A stretch of 64,000 nt of DNA from the NCBI GenBank assembly GCA_902625715.1, contig CACOCP010000005.1, positions 1 to 64,000 on the forward strand, written 5' to 3'. Both the position numbers and the translations under genes were made by a program. The notes beneath the pieces are model-generated. The model worked only from the letters and a program-made list of their open reading frames with translations. It did not search any database and was not told the DNA's origin. This document shows, in pieces, positions 1-10,123 of the stretch; the first letter of the stretch is position 1; each line of letters opens with the position of its first letter. The stretch comes from an uncultured Pelagibacteraceae bacterium (GTDB taxonomy: Bacteria > Pseudomonadota > Alphaproteobacteria > Pelagibacterales > Pelagibacteraceae).

Positions 1-206
1 CAGGTATAAAATTTGAAAACTCATTTAAGTTAGGAATTTTAACGATTATGAATACTGTGAATTCATCTATGTATGGATTGGCTGATTTTAATTTTTATAG
101 CATAAATATTATGTCAAAATTTACATTAATCTTATTTATGATTATCGGTAGAATTGAATTATTGACAATATTAATTTTGATAAAAAAATTCCTTTTCAAA
201 AATTAA
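1..206 (+). CDS. trkH: TrkH-type potassium uptake protein, C-terminal end (partial)
   Basis: The window opens inside a gene. Reading from base 3 gives 67 residues ending at TAA 204-206. The segment holds the motif GRIELLT, which is typical of the end of TrkH/KtrB potassium-channel subunits, followed by a hydrophobic helix and a short basic tail. TrkH forms the membrane channel of the Trk K+ uptake system together with the cytoplasmic TrkA. Only the last pore-repeat region is visible, so the identification rests on this motif and the membrane pattern. The gene ends 26 bases before tRNA-Arg. Confidence 0.72.
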   Translation, partial: GIKFENSFKLGILTIMNTVNSSMYGLADFNFYSINIMSKFTLILFMIIGRIELLTILILIKKFLFKN

Positions 207-232
207 TTTTGTATTATACGTTCATATCTTAA

Positions 233-309
233 GCGCCCTTAGCTCAGCTGGATAGAGCAACGGTTTTCTAAACCGTGGGTCGGAGGTTCGAATCCTTCAG
301 GGCGCGCCA
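233..309 (+). tRNA. tRNA-Arg (TCT)
   Basis: A full cloverleaf can be drawn. The acceptor stem GCGCCCT pairs with AGGGCGC, the discriminator is G and CCA is encoded. The anticodon stem ACGGT/ACCGT encloses the loop TTTCTAA, giving anticodon TCT, which reads AGA, the favoured arginine codon of AT-rich genomes. The T-arm holds GGTTCGAATCC. Confidence 0.97.
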
Positions 310-435
310 TATTTACATACCTCTGGCATTCAATATTAAACAAGATTAGGCTTTACAATTTCATATTTCAGATAAATAAGAAATGATGGGCTTAAATTAT
401 CATTGATGAAGATCTCTGTTTCTGCTTTACTTATG

Positions 436-472
436 ATAATTCAAATTAACTTTTGAATTATTTGTTAACAAA
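436..472. promoter_or_regulatory. Inverted repeat and palindrome upstream of aapJ
   Basis: A perfect 10-base inverted repeat, ATAATTCAAA and TTTGAATTAT with a 6-base loop, lies at 436-461. It is followed by the palindrome TTTGTTAACAAA at 461-472. Both sit within 65 bases of the aapJ start. They could be an operator or an mRNA hairpin protecting the 5' end. The background is AT-rich, so chance is possible and no regulator is identified. Confidence 0.35.
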
Positions 473-498
473 TAAATTAATAACAAGAGGAAGAAATA

Positions 499-1539
499 AT
501 GTTTAAAATAGTAAAACAATTGACTTCTTTAGTTGCTGTATTTGCAGTTCTGTTTGCTTTTACAACTGAAACTATGGCTGCTAAGAAATCTAAAACTCTT
601 AAAAATACTCAGAAAAAAGGTTTTGTGAGATGTGGTGTTTCACAAGGTCTTCCAGGATTTTCTAATGCTGATGCTGCAGGAAACTGGACTGGTGTTGACG
701 TTGATGTATGTAGAGCGGTAGCTGCTGCAGTACTAGGTGATGCAAGTAAAGTTAAATTTACTCCACTAAGTGCTAAAGAAAGATTTACTGCACTTACATC
801 TGGAGAGATCGATGTGTTATCAAGAAACACAACTTGGACGTTGTCTAGAGATGCTGACATTGGTTTAACATTTGTTGGTGTAAACTTTTACGATGGTCAA
901 GGTTTCATGGTAAGAAAAAACTCTGGAATTAATTCAGTGAATGATTTCAAAGATGGTATTTCTGCATGTACAAATATTGGTACAACCACAGAGCTTAATA
1001 TGAGAGACTTCTTTAATTCTAAAGGAATTTCATATGAGCCAGTAGCTTTTGAAAAAGCTGACGAAGTTGTTGCTGCTTATGATGCTGGAAGATGTGATAC
1101 TTACACTACAGATAAATCAGGTCTTGCTGCACAAAGAACAAAAATGTCAAATCCAGATGATCACATGGTATTACCTGAAACTATATCAAAGGAGCCTTTA
1201 GGCCCAGTTGTCAGACAAGGTGATGCTGTTTGGGAAGACATCGTAAGATGGTCACTAAACACAATGATCGAAGCTGAAGAATATGGCATTACGTCTGCTA
1301 ACGCTGACATGATGAAAACATCTGAAAACCCAGCTATCAAAAGATTAGTTGGAGCAGAAGGTGAATTAGGTGCTGCTTTTGGTTTAGATAATGAGTGGAG
1401 CTTAAGAATCATTAAGCAAGTTGGTAACTATGGAGAAAGCTACGAGAGAAATATTGCTGCTCCTGGAATTTTACCAGACAGAGGTCCAAACCAATTATGG
1501 ACAAAAGGTGGAATTCTTTACGTACCACCAGCAAGATAA
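499..1539 (+). CDS. aapJ: General L-amino-acid ABC transporter, periplasmic binding protein AapJ
   Basis: This is the substrate-binding subunit of the Aap/YhdWXYZ polar amino-acid importer. Residues 1-27 are a signal peptide with a hydrophobic core and a likely cut after TMA. The mature part starts with KGFVRCGVSQGLPGFS and contains GVDVDVCRAVAAA, features of family-3 solute-binding proteins of the AapJ branch. Its 346 residues fit the family. A purine-rich GAGGAAG lies 7 bases before the ATG. A terminator-like hairpin directly after the stop separates it from the permease genes, which would allow more binding protein than permease. Its position as first gene of aapJQMP supports the call. Confidence 0.95.
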   Translation: MFKIVKQLTSLVAVFAVLFAFTTETMAAKKSKTLKNTQKKGFVRCGVSQGLPGFSNADAAGNWTGVDVDVCRAVAAAVLGDASKVKFTPLSAKERFTALTSGEIDVLSRNTTWTLSRDADIGLTFVGVNFYDGQGFMVRKNSGINSVNDFKDGISACTNIGTTTELNMRDFFNSKGISYEPVAFEKADEVVAAYDAGRCDTYTTDKSGLAAQRTKMSNPDDHMVLPETISKEPLGPVVRQGDAVWEDIVRWSLNTMIEAEEYGITSANADMMKTSENPAIKRLVGAEGELGAAFGLDNEWSLRIIKQVGNYGESYERNIAAPGILPDRGPNQLWTKGGILYVPPAR

Positions 1540-1556
1540 TTGCTAATAAATTAACG

Positions 1557-1589
1557 AAAAAGGGCTAGATTTTTCTAGCCCTTTTTTTT
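1557..1589 (+). terminator. Intrinsic terminator or attenuator between aapJ and aapQ
   Basis: Stem GGGCTAGA (1562-1569), loop TTTT, stem TCTAGCCC (1574-1581), then eight T residues, with a run of A before the stem. This is a classic Rho-independent terminator. It lies 22 bases after the aapJ stop and 11 bases before the GTG of aapQ, so it probably lets only part of the transcripts continue into the permease genes. Confidence 0.9.
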
Positions 1590-1600
1590 ATAAAATCTTC

Positions 1601-2752
1601 GTGAAGTTTAATATCAAAAAAATCGCACCTCAGTTATTAACACTTTTATTTGTAATATTGGTGTTTGGCTTCTTTTCTTACAATGCTCAACTTAATATGG
1701 AAAATCGAGGTATTGATTTTGGTTATGGTTTTTTAAGCCAAGAGTCTTCATTTGATGTTCAATTTTCTTTAATAGAATATGACGGATCACACTCATATTT
1801 TAGAGCTTATTTAGTAGGACTTTTAAATACAATTTTAGTTTCAGTAATTGGTATAATTCTTGCAACTATAATTGGAGTGATTGTTGGTATTGCAAGATTA
1901 TCTTCAAATTATTTGATTAAAAACACAGCTGCCTTTTATGTAGAATTTTTTAGAAATATCCCACTTTTATTACAAATATTCTTTTGGTATTTTGCAGCCT
2001 TAAGAGCATTACCATTGCCTCAAGATACTGAGAGCATTATGGGTGTATTTTATTTAACAATAAAAGGTTTATTCATTCCAGCGTTTATATGGGAAAATTT
2101 TAATATCTTTTTATATTCTATAGTAGCAGCGGTAGTATCAATTGTAGTAATTAAAAATTATGCAAAAAGAAAACGTGAAAATGAGGGAAAACAAATACCA
2201 GTATTTTTAATATCAATTGGTTTACTATTTATTCTACCATTCTTAAGTTTTTTAATTGGAGGTGTGTCACTAAGTTTTGAAATACCTGTTCTTAAAAAGT
2301 TAGCAAAAACGTCATACATTTACGAGGGAGGTGTTGGAATACCCCCAGAGTTAATTGCCCTTACATTAGCTTTATCATTATATACAGCAACTTTTATCGC
2401 TGAATGTGTAAGAGCTGGAATTCAAGGTGTTGGCAAAGGTCAAAAAGAAGCTGCAGCTTCTATTGGTTTAAATCCTAATCAAATTTTAAAGTTAGTTGTT
2501 ATGCCTCAAGCTTTAAGAATAATTATTCCACCAACAACTAACCAATATTTAAATTTAACAAAAAATTCTTCTTTAGCTGCTGCAATTGCATATCCAGATT
2601 TAGTTCTAGTTTTTGCTGGAACTGCATTAATGCAAACAGGTAAAGCGATAGAAATAGTTTCAATAACAATGCTTACTTATTTATCTTTAAGCTTATCCAT
2701 TTCGGTTTTAATGAATTGGTATAACAAAAAAATTGCGATTAAAGAAAAATAA
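1601..2752 (+). CDS. aapQ: General L-amino-acid ABC transporter permease AapQ
   Basis: This is the first membrane subunit of the Aap transporter and sits in the inner membrane. The 383 residues show many hydrophobic helices and the permease coupling (EAA) loop near residues 282-311, with EAAASIGLNPNQ followed by MPQALRIIIPP, which contacts the ATPase. The start is GTG, placed 11 bases after the T-tract of the preceding terminator. The next gene begins directly after the stop codon. Order and length match AapQ/YhdX of other Alphaproteobacteria. Confidence 0.93.
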   Translation: MKFNIKKIAPQLLTLLFVILVFGFFSYNAQLNMENRGIDFGYGFLSQESSFDVQFSLIEYDGSHSYFRAYLVGLLNTILVSVIGIILATIIGVIVGIARLSSNYLIKNTAAFYVEFFRNIPLLLQIFFWYFAALRALPLPQDTESIMGVFYLTIKGLFIPAFIWENFNIFLYSIVAAVVSIVVIKNYAKRKRENEGKQIPVFLISIGLLFILPFLSFLIGGVSLSFEIPVLKKLAKTSYIYEGGVGIPPELIALTLALSLYTATFIAECVRAGIQGVGKGQKEAAASIGLNPNQILKLVVMPQALRIIIPPTTNQYLNLTKNSSLAAAIAYPDLVLVFAGTALMQTGKAIEIVSITMLTYLSLSLSISVLMNWYNKKIAIKEK

Positions 2753-4195
2753 ATGAATAATATTAATTTTTTAAAACCAGATAAATCAAACTTAAATTTA
2801 TTTTTAATATTAGGATTGTCTTTAGTATTTATAAGTATTTTTGATGTATTTTTATCATCTTTCTTCAAAATAAATGCTACAGGTTTTTTGCCTACATCTA
2901 TAAGTTTTTTATTACCATTAATAATTGGTTTTATTGGACTACATTTTATTAGGATTGAGTACTCTGGAATCAGAAGATTAGATGAAATTAATAAAAACTT
3001 TAACAATAATAATTTTAATGCAGTTCTCTCATTATTAATTGTCTTTATTATTATAAAATCGATTCCGCCAGTTCTTAGTTGGACTGTTATTGATGCAAAT
3101 ATTTCGGGTAATTCAAAAGAAGCTTGCACAGGTGATGGTGCATGCTGGACTTATATTAAAGTTTGGTTGAGAAGATTTATATATGGATTGTATCCTAACG
3201 AAGAGCAGTGGAGAATTAATTTGTCCTTTATATCTTTATTGGCTCTTGGGTCAGTAGGTTACTTTGCAACAGAAAAATTTAAGAAATATTTGACTTTGTA
3301 TTATGTAGTTATTTATCCAATTATTGCTTTCTTATTCATATTCTTTTTTATTTCAGGTGGTCCTGTATTTTTTGATTTTTCTTATGGAATTATTGCTAGT
3401 GTCGCTGCAATCATTATTGGATTTTTTGTACCAAATAAATTTAAATTATATTATTTTTGTTTTGTACCATTAGCTGTTTATTTATCTCTAAATCTTTTTA
3501 TATTACCCGAGGAATATGTTGAACTAGGTAAATTAGAAGGTTTGAATTGGGTTGAAACCGGGGCATGGGGCGGTTTAGCTTTAACTTTCATAGTTTCGTT
3601 TTTCTGCTTAATTTTTTGCTTTCCTGTAGGAATGGCTTTAGCTTTAGGAAGAAGATCTGAACTACCATTTATAAAATATATCTCAGTTGTTTTTATTGAA
3701 TTTTGGAGAGGGGTTCCATTGATAACCGTTTTATTCATGTCATCAGTTATGTTCCCAATGTTTCTACCTGAAGATTTCTTCTTAGATAAATTAGTAAGAG
3801 TTATTATTGCAATCTCTTTATTTGAAGCAGCCTATGTAGCTGAGGTTATAAGAGGAGGGTTGCAAGCACTTCCTAGAGGTCAATACGATGCAGCAAAATC
3901 TTTAGGAATGGGTTATTGGAAGATGCATATATTTGTAATTTTACCTCAGGCACTAAAATTAGTAATTCCTGGTATAGCTAACACCTTTTTAGCTTTAGTA
4001 AAAGATACTCCATTAATTTTAGTAGTTGGTTTGCTAGAAATTGCAGGAATGCTTCAAATGGCAAAAACAAATCCTAAGTGGCTAGGATATTCAATGGAAG
4101 GTTATGTTTTTGCAGCTGTAGTATTTTGGATAATTTGCTATGCAATGAGTAAATATAGTTATAACTTGGAAGAAAAATATAAAACAGAGAGATAA
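2753..4195 (+). CDS. aapM: General L-amino-acid ABC transporter permease AapM
   Basis: This is the second membrane subunit of the Aap importer. The 480 residues begin with extra membrane helices and a soluble loop (about residues 112-155, with [11 protein letters not shown] and NEEQWR). The permease domain follows, with an EAA loop at about 375-406 ([20 protein letters not shown]). The long N-terminal part is usual for AapM. The ATG follows the aapQ stop without a gap, and the stop overlaps the aapP start by one base (TAATG), so the three genes are translationally coupled. Confidence 0.93.
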   Translation: MNNINFLKPDKSNLNLFLILGLSLVFISIFDVFLSSFFKINATGFLPTSISFLLPLIIGFIGLHFIRIEYSGIRRLDEINKNFNNNNFNAVLSLLIVFIIIKSIPPVLSWTVIDANISGNSKEACTGDGACWTYIKVWLRRFIYGLYPNEEQWRINLSFISLLALGSVGYFATEKFKKYLTLYYVVIYPIIAFLFIFFFISGGPVFFDFSYGIIASVAAIIIGFFVPNKFKLYYFCFVPLAVYLSLNLFILPEEYVELGKLEGLNWVETGAWGGLALTFIVSFFCLIFCFPVGMALALGRRSELPFIKYISVVFIEFWRGVPLITVLFMSSVMFPMFLPEDFFLDKLVRVIIAISLFEAAYVAEVIRGGLQALPRGQYDAAKSLGMGYWKMHIFVILPQALKLVIPGIANTFLALVKDTPLILVVGLLEIAGMLQMAKTNPKWLGYSMEGYVFAAVVFWIICYAMSKYSYNLEEKYKTER

Positions 4196-4929
4196 TGTCA
4201 GATACAATTATTCAAATTAAAGACGTAAACAAGTGGTTTGGCGATTTCCAGGTTTTAAAAAATATTAATTTGAATGTTGAAAAAAATAAAAAGATTGTTG
4301 TTTGTGGACCATCAGGTTCTGGGAAATCTACTTTAATTAGATGTATAAATAGATTAGAGGAGCATCAACAAGGATCCATTGTCGTAGATGGAAACGAACT
4401 TACAGAAGATACTAAAAATATTGAACAGATAAGAGCTGAGGTTGGAATGGTTTTCCAACAGTTTAATTTGTTTCCACATTTATCTATATTAGATAATTGT
4501 ACTCTTGCACCTGTATGGGTTAAAAAAATGCCAAAAAAAGATGCTGAAGATTTGGCAATGAAACACTTAGAAAAGGTTCAAATTGCTGATCAAGCACATA
4601 AATTTCCTGGTCAATTATCAGGTGGACAACAACAAAGATGTGCGATTGCAAGAGCTTTATGTATGGAGCCAAAAATAATGCTTTTTGACGAACCCACATC
4701 GGCTTTGGATCCAGAAATGATCAAAGAAGTTTTAGATGCTATGGTAAATTTAGCTAAAGCAGGGATGACAATGATAGTTGTTACACACGAAATGGGCTTT
4801 GCAAAAGAAGTTGCAGATGAAGTTATCTTTATGGATGAAGGAATGATAGTTGAAAAAGCTCCAACAAATGATTTTTTTGCTAATCCAAAGAGTGATAGAA
4901 CTAAGCTTTTTTTAAGCCAGATACTCTAA
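4195..4929 (+). CDS. aapP: General L-amino-acid ABC transporter ATP-binding protein AapP
   Basis: This is the ATPase of the Aap importer. Visible motifs are Walker [10 protein letters not shown] (about residues 38-46), the Q-loop [11 protein letters not shown], the ABC signature LSGGQQQR, Walker [15 protein letters not shown] and the switch histidine in VVTHEMGFA. The length of 244 is that of polar amino-acid ATPases (GlnQ/AapP group). It is the last gene of aapJQMP and overlaps aapM by one base. Confidence 0.96.
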   Translation: MSDTIIQIKDVNKWFGDFQVLKNINLNVEKNKKIVVCGPSGSGKSTLIRCINRLEEHQQGSIVVDGNELTEDTKNIEQIRAEVGMVFQQFNLFPHLSILDNCTLAPVWVKKMPKKDAEDLAMKHLEKVQIADQAHKFPGQLSGGQQQRCAIARALCMEPKIMLFDEPTSALDPEMIKEVLDAMVNLAKAGMTMIVVTHEMGFAKEVADEVIFMDEGMIVEKAPTNDFFANPKSDRTKLFLSQIL

Positions 4930-5074
4930 AAATAATCATCTATTTTGCTAAAAAGGTTCTTGACAGGATATTAAATTTTAAAAAAAAAGATAATTTTTAA
5001 AAAAATTTTCTCTTGAAATACATCTTCTATTTATATTAACTCATACTTATATTTTAATTAAAGAGGGGTCTTTG

Positions 5075-5446
5075 ATGGAAGATAATTTCAATAAACATTT
5101 AGGCAACAAGCTGAAGCTTAGAAGATTAGCCTTAGGTTTAACACAAACTAAGGTTGCAAAAGCTATTAACGTAACATTTCAACAAATTCAAAAGTATGAG
5201 AAAGGTACAAATGGTGTAAGTTCAATTAGATTACTTCAATTATCTAATTATCTAAAAGTGCCAATTAATTATTTTTTTGAGGATTTTTCTGAATATCTTT
5301 TAAATTTAGAGAAATCTAAAGAAGGTCATATGAACGTAAATTATAATTTTTTGGTAAAAGTTTATTCAGAGTTAACACAAGATCAAAAAATTAAATTTAG
5401 TAAAAATATTCAACTTTCTCAGCCAAGTATTGCAAAGCTAGGATAA
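5075..5446 (+). CDS. XRE-family helix-turn-helix regulator
   Basis: This small DNA-binding protein has 123 residues from the chosen ATG. Residues 10-65 form a Cro/CI-type helix-turn-helix: LGNKLKLRRLALGLTQTKVA, then FQQIQKYEKGTNGVS and the closing helix LLQLSNYLKVPINYFFE. The C-terminal half is a short tail without a recognised domain. An upstream in-frame TTG at 5072 is possible, but AGGGG at 5064-5068 is well spaced for the ATG at 5075. Similar one-domain HTH proteins are common in Alphaproteobacteria. The target is unknown, and the two tRNA genes that follow are on the other strand. Confidence 0.85.
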   Translation: MEDNFNKHLGNKLKLRRLALGLTQTKVAKAINVTFQQIQKYEKGTNGVSSIRLLQLSNYLKVPINYFFEDFSEYLLNLEKSKEGHMNVNYNFLVKVYSELTQDQKIKFSKNIQLSQPSIAKLG

Positions 5447-5454
5447 AGAATTTT

Positions 5455-5530
5455 TGGCTCCTCGGGCAGGACTCGAACCTGCGACCAATTGATTAACAGT
5501 CAACTGCTCTACCAACTGAGCTACCGAGGA
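5455..5530 (-). tRNA. tRNA-Asn (GTT)
   Basis: Read on the minus strand the acceptor stem TCCTCGG pairs with CCGAGGA, followed by G and an encoded CCA. The anticodon loop is CTGTTAA with anticodon GTT. The T-arm contains GGTTCGAGTCC. The gene is convergent with the HTH gene and lies 8 bases after its stop. Confidence 0.97.
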
Positions 5531-5580
5531 ATAACAAATTGCAACTTACTTTTTTTTTTGTTTATCACAATAGTTTTTTT

Positions 5581-5654
5581 TGGAGGCAACGCCCGGAATC
5601 GAACCGGGATACAAGGATTTGCAATCCTCTGCGTAACCATTCCGCCACGTTGCC
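5581..5654 (-). tRNA. tRNA-Cys (GCA)
   Basis: On the minus strand the acceptor GGCAACG pairs with CGTTGCC, the discriminator is T and CCA is encoded. The anticodon loop TTGCAAA gives GCA, the cysteine anticodon. The T-arm has GGTTCGATTCC. It probably lies in one transcript with tRNA-Asn, 50 bases downstream. Confidence 0.97.
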
Positions 5655-5711
5655 AGCAAATATCCAATATTTGATAGATGACCTTATATAATTGATTTTT
5701 TAGATTAGTCT

Positions 5712-5761
5712 ATAAATTTTAATCTTAATTTCATTATTGTTTATTGAAATGATTAATTTAT
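5712..5761 (+). promoter_or_regulatory. Possible leader hairpin before valS
   Basis: ATAAATT, AATC and ATTTCA (5712-5733) pair in order with TGAAAT, GATT and AATTTAT (5745-5761). The loop has 11 bases and there are two small bulges, only on the 5' side. It ends 14 bases before the valS ATG. It could be an mRNA leader structure, but the sequence is AT-rich and the pairs are weak. Confidence 0.3.
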
Positions 5762-5775
5762 AAAATATTTATCTA

Positions 5776-8403
5776 ATGAGTGCTGATAAATATATCCATA
5801 CAGATGTAGAAAATAAGATTTATTCTTACTGGGAAAAAAATAAACTTTTTGAACCTAAAGAAAATACCAGTAAATTTTCAATAGTTATTCCTCCACCAAA
5901 TGTAACCGGAAGTTTACATATGGGCCATGCCTTAAATAATTCCATTCAGGATTTATTAGTAAGATTTCATAGAATGAATAATTTTGAAACCTTATGGCAA
6001 CCTGGTACTGATCATGCAGGAATAGCAACGCAAGCTCTTGTTGAAAGAAAGTTAGAAAAAGATGGTATTAAAAAAAATGATTTAGGAAGAGATAAATTTA
6101 TTAAAAAGGTTTGGGAATGGAAAAAAGAGTACGGAGATATAATTATTAACCAATTAAAAAAGTTGGGATGTTCATGTGATTGGTCAAGAAATGCTTTCAC
6201 TATGGACGAAAATCTATCTAAATCTGTTTTAAAAGTTTTTGTAGATTTATATAAAAAAAATTTAATTTTTAAGTCAAAGAAGTTAGTTAATTGGGACACT
6301 GTATTAAAAACTGCCATTTCTGATCTTGAAGTAGATCAAAGAGAAGTAAATTCAAAACTTTATCATATAAGATATCCCATCGAAAATAGTGAAGATTTTA
6401 TAACTATTGCAACAACAAGACCTGAAACTATGCTGGGTGATACTGCTATTGCAGTAAATCCTAGCGATGAAAGATATAAAAAAGTAGTTGGTAAATTTGT
6501 AATAATTCCTCTTGTTGGAAGAAAAATAAAAATTATAGAAGATGAATATGCCGATCCAGAACAAGGAACAGGAGCTGTTAAAATTACTCCTGCTCATGAT
6601 TTTAATGACTATGAAGTAGGTGAAAGAAATAATTTAGAAATTATAAATGTTTTTACTGAAGATGGAAAAATAAATGAAAATGCACCAAAAGAATTTATTG
6701 GATTAGATAGATTTGAAGCAAGAAAAGAATTATTAAAAAAATTAAAAGAAAATAATTTTTTTGTAGAAGAAGAAAATATTAAAAATAAAGTTCCATATGG
6801 AGATAGATCTAATTCAATTATAGAACCTTATTTAACAGAGCAATGGTTTGCTGATGCAAAAAAGTTATCTATTAAAGCTAAAGAAATTGTAAATAATAAA
6901 TCAACAAATTTTTTTCCTGAAAATTGGTCTAAGACTTATTTTCAATGGATGGACAATATTGAACCCTGGTGCGTATCAAGACAACTTTGGTGGGGTCATC
7001 AAATACCTGCTTGGTATGGTCCAGATGGAAAAGTATTTGTAGAGTATACTGAAGAAGAAGCAATCAAAGAGGCTAAAAATTATTATAAAAAAGATGTTGA
7101 GTTAAAAAGAGATGAAGACGTGCTTGATACTTGGTTTTCATCAGGTTTATGGCCATTTGCAACTTTAGGCTGGCCTAATCAAACTGACTATTTAAAAAAA
7201 TTTTATCCAACAACAGTTTTGGTAACTGGTTTTGATATTATTTTCTTTTGGGTAGCCAGAATGATGATGATGGGAATGGCCTTTTTAGAAAAAGAGCCAT
7301 TTAAAGACATTTATGTTCATGCTTTAGTTAGAGATGAAAAAGGACAGAAAATGTCTAAGTCGAAAGGAAACGTAATTGATCCGTTAGATTTAATAGAGAA
7401 ATATTCAGCGGATGCACTAAGATTTACTTTATTATCAATGGCATCTCCTGGAAGAGACGTAAAACTCTCAGAAGATCGAGTAAAAGGATATAGAAACTTT
7501 TTAAATAAAATATGGAATGCGAATAATTTACTCAAACAAAATGATTGTAATTTTGATGAAATTGAAAAGCCCAAAGAATTAAAGGTAAATATAAATAAAT
7601 GGATAATTTCTGAATATTATTCAATTAATAATCAGATTAAGCAAAACATAAAAGATTATAGATTTGATGAAGCCGCTAGAAATGCCTATCAATTTGTTTG
7701 GCATTCCTTTTGTGATTGGTATTTGGAACTATCAAAAACAATATTATATTCAGATGATAAATCCTCTATAGAGGAAGTTAAAAAAGTCTCTGCATATATT
7801 TTTAGAGAGATCCTGATCATACTACATCCATTTATTCCATTTGTTACAGAGGAGATTTGGTTGAATAATAAATTAGATAAAGATAGTAGTGACTATTTAA
7901 TGTTCGCCAATTGGAGTAATGAAAAACCTCAAGAAAGCAACGAATATAATGATGTAAGTAATATAATTGAAATTATTACATCAATTAGATCCTTTAAAAA
8001 CGAAATAGGAGTTAGCCCAGGATCTTTAATTGATATCTCTTTAGCAAATACAAATTCAAAAACACAAGATTTTTTCAATAAAAATGAAATTGTGTTAAAA
8101 AAGCTAGGAAGAATATCAAATATATTGTTAGAAGATCAAAAAAAATCATCTGCAAGCCTAATTATTAAAGGTGAACTCCATAAAATTTACTTTGAGCAGG
8201 ATGTAGATATTAAAACAATCAAAGATACATTATTAAAAAAACACTCAAAAATTAAAGACGAAATGAATAAAATTAATACCAGACTTTCAAATAAAAGTTT
8301 TATAGATAGAGCTCCAAAAGATATTGTTGAACAAGAAAAATCTAACTTTAACAACTTAGAAAAAGATGCTAAAAAAATACAACTAACCTTAGAAAATTTA
8401 TAA
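5776..8403 (+). CDS. valS: Valyl-tRNA synthetase
   Basis: This enzyme attaches valine to tRNA-Val and is a class I synthetase. The HIGH-type motif is HMGH at residues 48-51 within [14 protein letters not shown], and KMSKS is at 525-529. The editing domain between them shows [17 protein letters not shown] and [15 protein letters not shown]. The C-terminal 70 residues are lysine- and glutamate-rich, as in the ValRS coiled coil. The length of 875 is slightly short for the family (about 880-950). The stop overlaps the ilvD start by one base, coupling valine charging to branched-chain amino-acid synthesis. Confidence 0.98.
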   Translation: MSADKYIHTDVENKIYSYWEKNKLFEPKENTSKFSIVIPPPNVTGSLHMGHALNNSIQDLLVRFHRMNNFETLWQPGTDHAGIATQALVERKLEKDGIKKNDLGRDKFIKKVWEWKKEYGDIIINQLKKLGCSCDWSRNAFTMDENLSKSVLKVFVDLYKKNLIFKSKKLVNWDTVLKTAISDLEVDQREVNSKLYHIRYPIENSEDFITIATTRPETMLGDTAIAVNPSDERYKKVVGKFVIIPLVGRKIKIIEDEYADPEQGTGAVKITPAHDFNDYEVGERNNLEIINVFTEDGKINENAPKEFIGLDRFEARKELLKKLKENNFFVEEENIKNKVPYGDRSNSIIEPYLTEQWFADAKKLSIKAKEIVNNKSTNFFPENWSKTYFQWMDNIEPWCVSRQLWWGHQIPAWYGPDGKVFVEYTEEEAIKEAKNYYKKDVELKRDEDVLDTWFSSGLWPFATLGWPNQTDYLKKFYPTTVLVTGFDIIFFWVARMMMMGMAFLEKEPFKDIYVHALVRDEKGQKMSKSKGNVIDPLDLIEKYSADALRFTLLSMASPGRDVKLSEDRVKGYRNFLNKIWNANNLLKQNDCNFDEIEKPKELKVNINKWIISEYYSINNQIKQNIKDYRFDEAARNAYQFVWHSFCDWYLELSKTILYSDDKSSIEEVKKVSAYIFREILIILHPFIPFVTEEIWLNNKLDKDSSDYLMFANWSNEKPQESNEYNDVSNIIEIITSIRSFKNEIGVSPGSLIDISLANTNSKTQDFFNKNEIVLKKLGRISNILLEDQKKSSASLIIKGELHKIYFEQDVDIKTIKDTLLKKHSKIKDEMNKINTRLSNKSFIDRAPKDIVEQEKSNFNNLEKDAKKIQLTLENL

Positions 8404-10121
8404 TGAAAAAATTTAATAAAAAAAAATTACCCAGTAGACACACAACTATAGGGCCTGACAAAGCACCCCAAAGATCATTTTATTATGCAATGGATTTAAC
8501 CGAGAAAGATGTTGCAAAGCCATTTGTTGGCGTTGTTTCAACATGGAATGAGGCAGCTCCATGTAACATTAATTTAATGAAGCAAGCTCAATCGGTTAAA
8601 AAAGGTGTAAGTAAATCTGGCGGAACACCAAGAGAATTCTGTACAATTACAGTTACTGATGGAATTGCAATGGGTCACGAGGGTATGAAATCTTCTTTAA
8701 TTTCTAGGGATGTTATAGCAGACTCAACTGAATTAACTGTAAGAGGTCACTGCTATGATGCTTTAGTTGGTTTAGCAGGGTGCGATAAGTCACTACCTGG
8801 ATTGATGATGTCTATGGTTAGATTAAATATTCCAAGTGTATTTATTTACGGTGGATCAATTCTTCCAGGAAGATTTAATGGAAAAGATGTAACTGTTGTA
8901 GATGTTTTTGAAGGTGTTGGTAAATACACTTCAAAAAAGATGACTGCGCACGCATTAAGAAAATTAGAATTAAAAGCTTGTCCATCTGCAGGCGCATGCG
9001 GAAGACAATTTACAGCAAACACAATGGCATGTGTATCTGAAGCCATTGGACTTGCATTACCATATTCAGCTGGAACACCTGCGCCTTACAAAGAAAGAGA
9101 TAAATACGCTATAGATAGTGGTAAGGCTGTGATGAATTTATTAGCAAAAAATATTAGACCACGAGATATTGTAACAAGAAAGTCTTTAGAAAATGCTGCA
9201 ACAATTGTTGCTGCAACTGGTGGATCTACTAATGCTGGATTACATTTACCAGCAATAGCAAACGAAATTGGAATTAAATTTGATTTAATGGATGTTGCAA
9301 AAATTTTTAAAAAAACTCCATATCTTGCAGATTTAAAACCTGGAGGAAAATATGTTGCAAAAGACATGTGGTTAGCTGGTGGAGTACCAATGCTATTAAA
9401 AACTTTATACGATGGTGGTTTTATACATGGTGACTGTATGACTGTTACTGGCAAAACAATGAAAGAAAATTTAAAAAATGTTAAATTTAAACCAAACCAA
9501 AAAGTAATGAGAAGTTACAAAAATCCAATTACTAAAACTGGTGGTGTTGTAGGTTTAAAAGGTAATTTAGCACCTGAAGGTGGGATAGTTAAAATCGCAG
9601 GATTAAAAAAATTACAATTTACCGGAAGAGCAAGATGTTTTGATAATGAAGAGACAGCTTATAAAGCTGTAAAAAATAGAAAATATAAAGATGGTGATAT
9701 AATTATTATTCGATACGAGGGACCAAAAGGGGGTCCAGGCATGAGAGAAATGCTTCAAACAACAGCAGCAATTTATGGTCAAGGAAAAGGGGAGACTGTT
9801 GCACTTATAACTGATGGACGATTTTCTGGAGCTACTAGAGGATTTTGCATTGGTCATGTTGGTCCTGAAGCTTCGGTAGGTGGCCCAATAGCTCTTTTAA
9901 GAAATGGAGATATCATCGATATAGATGCAAAAAAAGGAACTATCAATGTTAGACTTACTAAAAAACAATTAGCTAGCAGACGTAAAAAATGGAAACCAAA
10001 AAAGATTAATTTTGGAAATGGTACTTTGTGGAAATATGCACAAACAGTCGGACCAGCATACTTAGGAGCGCCTACACACCCAGGAGGAAAAAACGAGGTT
10101 AAAGTTTACGCGGATATTTAA
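8403..10121 (+). CDS. ilvD: Dihydroxy-acid dehydratase
   Basis: It catalyses the penultimate step of valine and isoleucine synthesis: dihydroxy-acid to 2-keto-acid. Cysteines expected to hold the Fe-S cluster are seen at C54 (AAPCNINL), C127 ([10 protein letters not shown]) and C199 ([14 protein letters not shown]). Other family motifs are [34 protein letters not shown] and [21 protein letters not shown]. The length of 572 fits the shorter DHAD group, known in several members to carry a 2Fe-2S cluster; which cluster type this one carries is inference. It starts inside the valS stop codon. Confidence 0.97.
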   Translation: MKKFNKKKLPSRHTTIGPDKAPQRSFYYAMDLTEKDVAKPFVGVVSTWNEAAPCNINLMKQAQSVKKGVSKSGGTPREFCTITVTDGIAMGHEGMKSSLISRDVIADSTELTVRGHCYDALVGLAGCDKSLPGLMMSMVRLNIPSVFIYGGSILPGRFNGKDVTVVDVFEGVGKYTSKKMTAHALRKLELKACPSAGACGRQFTANTMACVSEAIGLALPYSAGTPAPYKERDKYAIDSGKAVMNLLAKNIRPRDIVTRKSLENAATIVAATGGSTNAGLHLPAIANEIGIKFDLMDVAKIFKKTPYLADLKPGGKYVAKDMWLAGGVPMLLKTLYDGGFIHGDCMTVTGKTMKENLKNVKFKPNQKVMRSYKNPITKTGGVVGLKGNLAPEGGIVKIAGLKKLQFTGRARCFDNEETAYKAVKNRKYKDGDIIIIRYEGPKGGPGMREMLQTTAAIYGQGKGETVALITDGRFSGATRGFCIGHVGPEASVGGPIALLRNGDIIDIDAKKGTINVRLTKKQLASRRKKWKPKKINFGNGTLWKYAQTVGPAYLGAPTHPGGKNEVKVYADI

Positions 10122-10123
10122 AT

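Noticed and set aside
4960-4982. TTGACA upstream of the HTH gene as a promoter
   Set aside because: No -10 element at acceptable spacing could be found, only A-runs.
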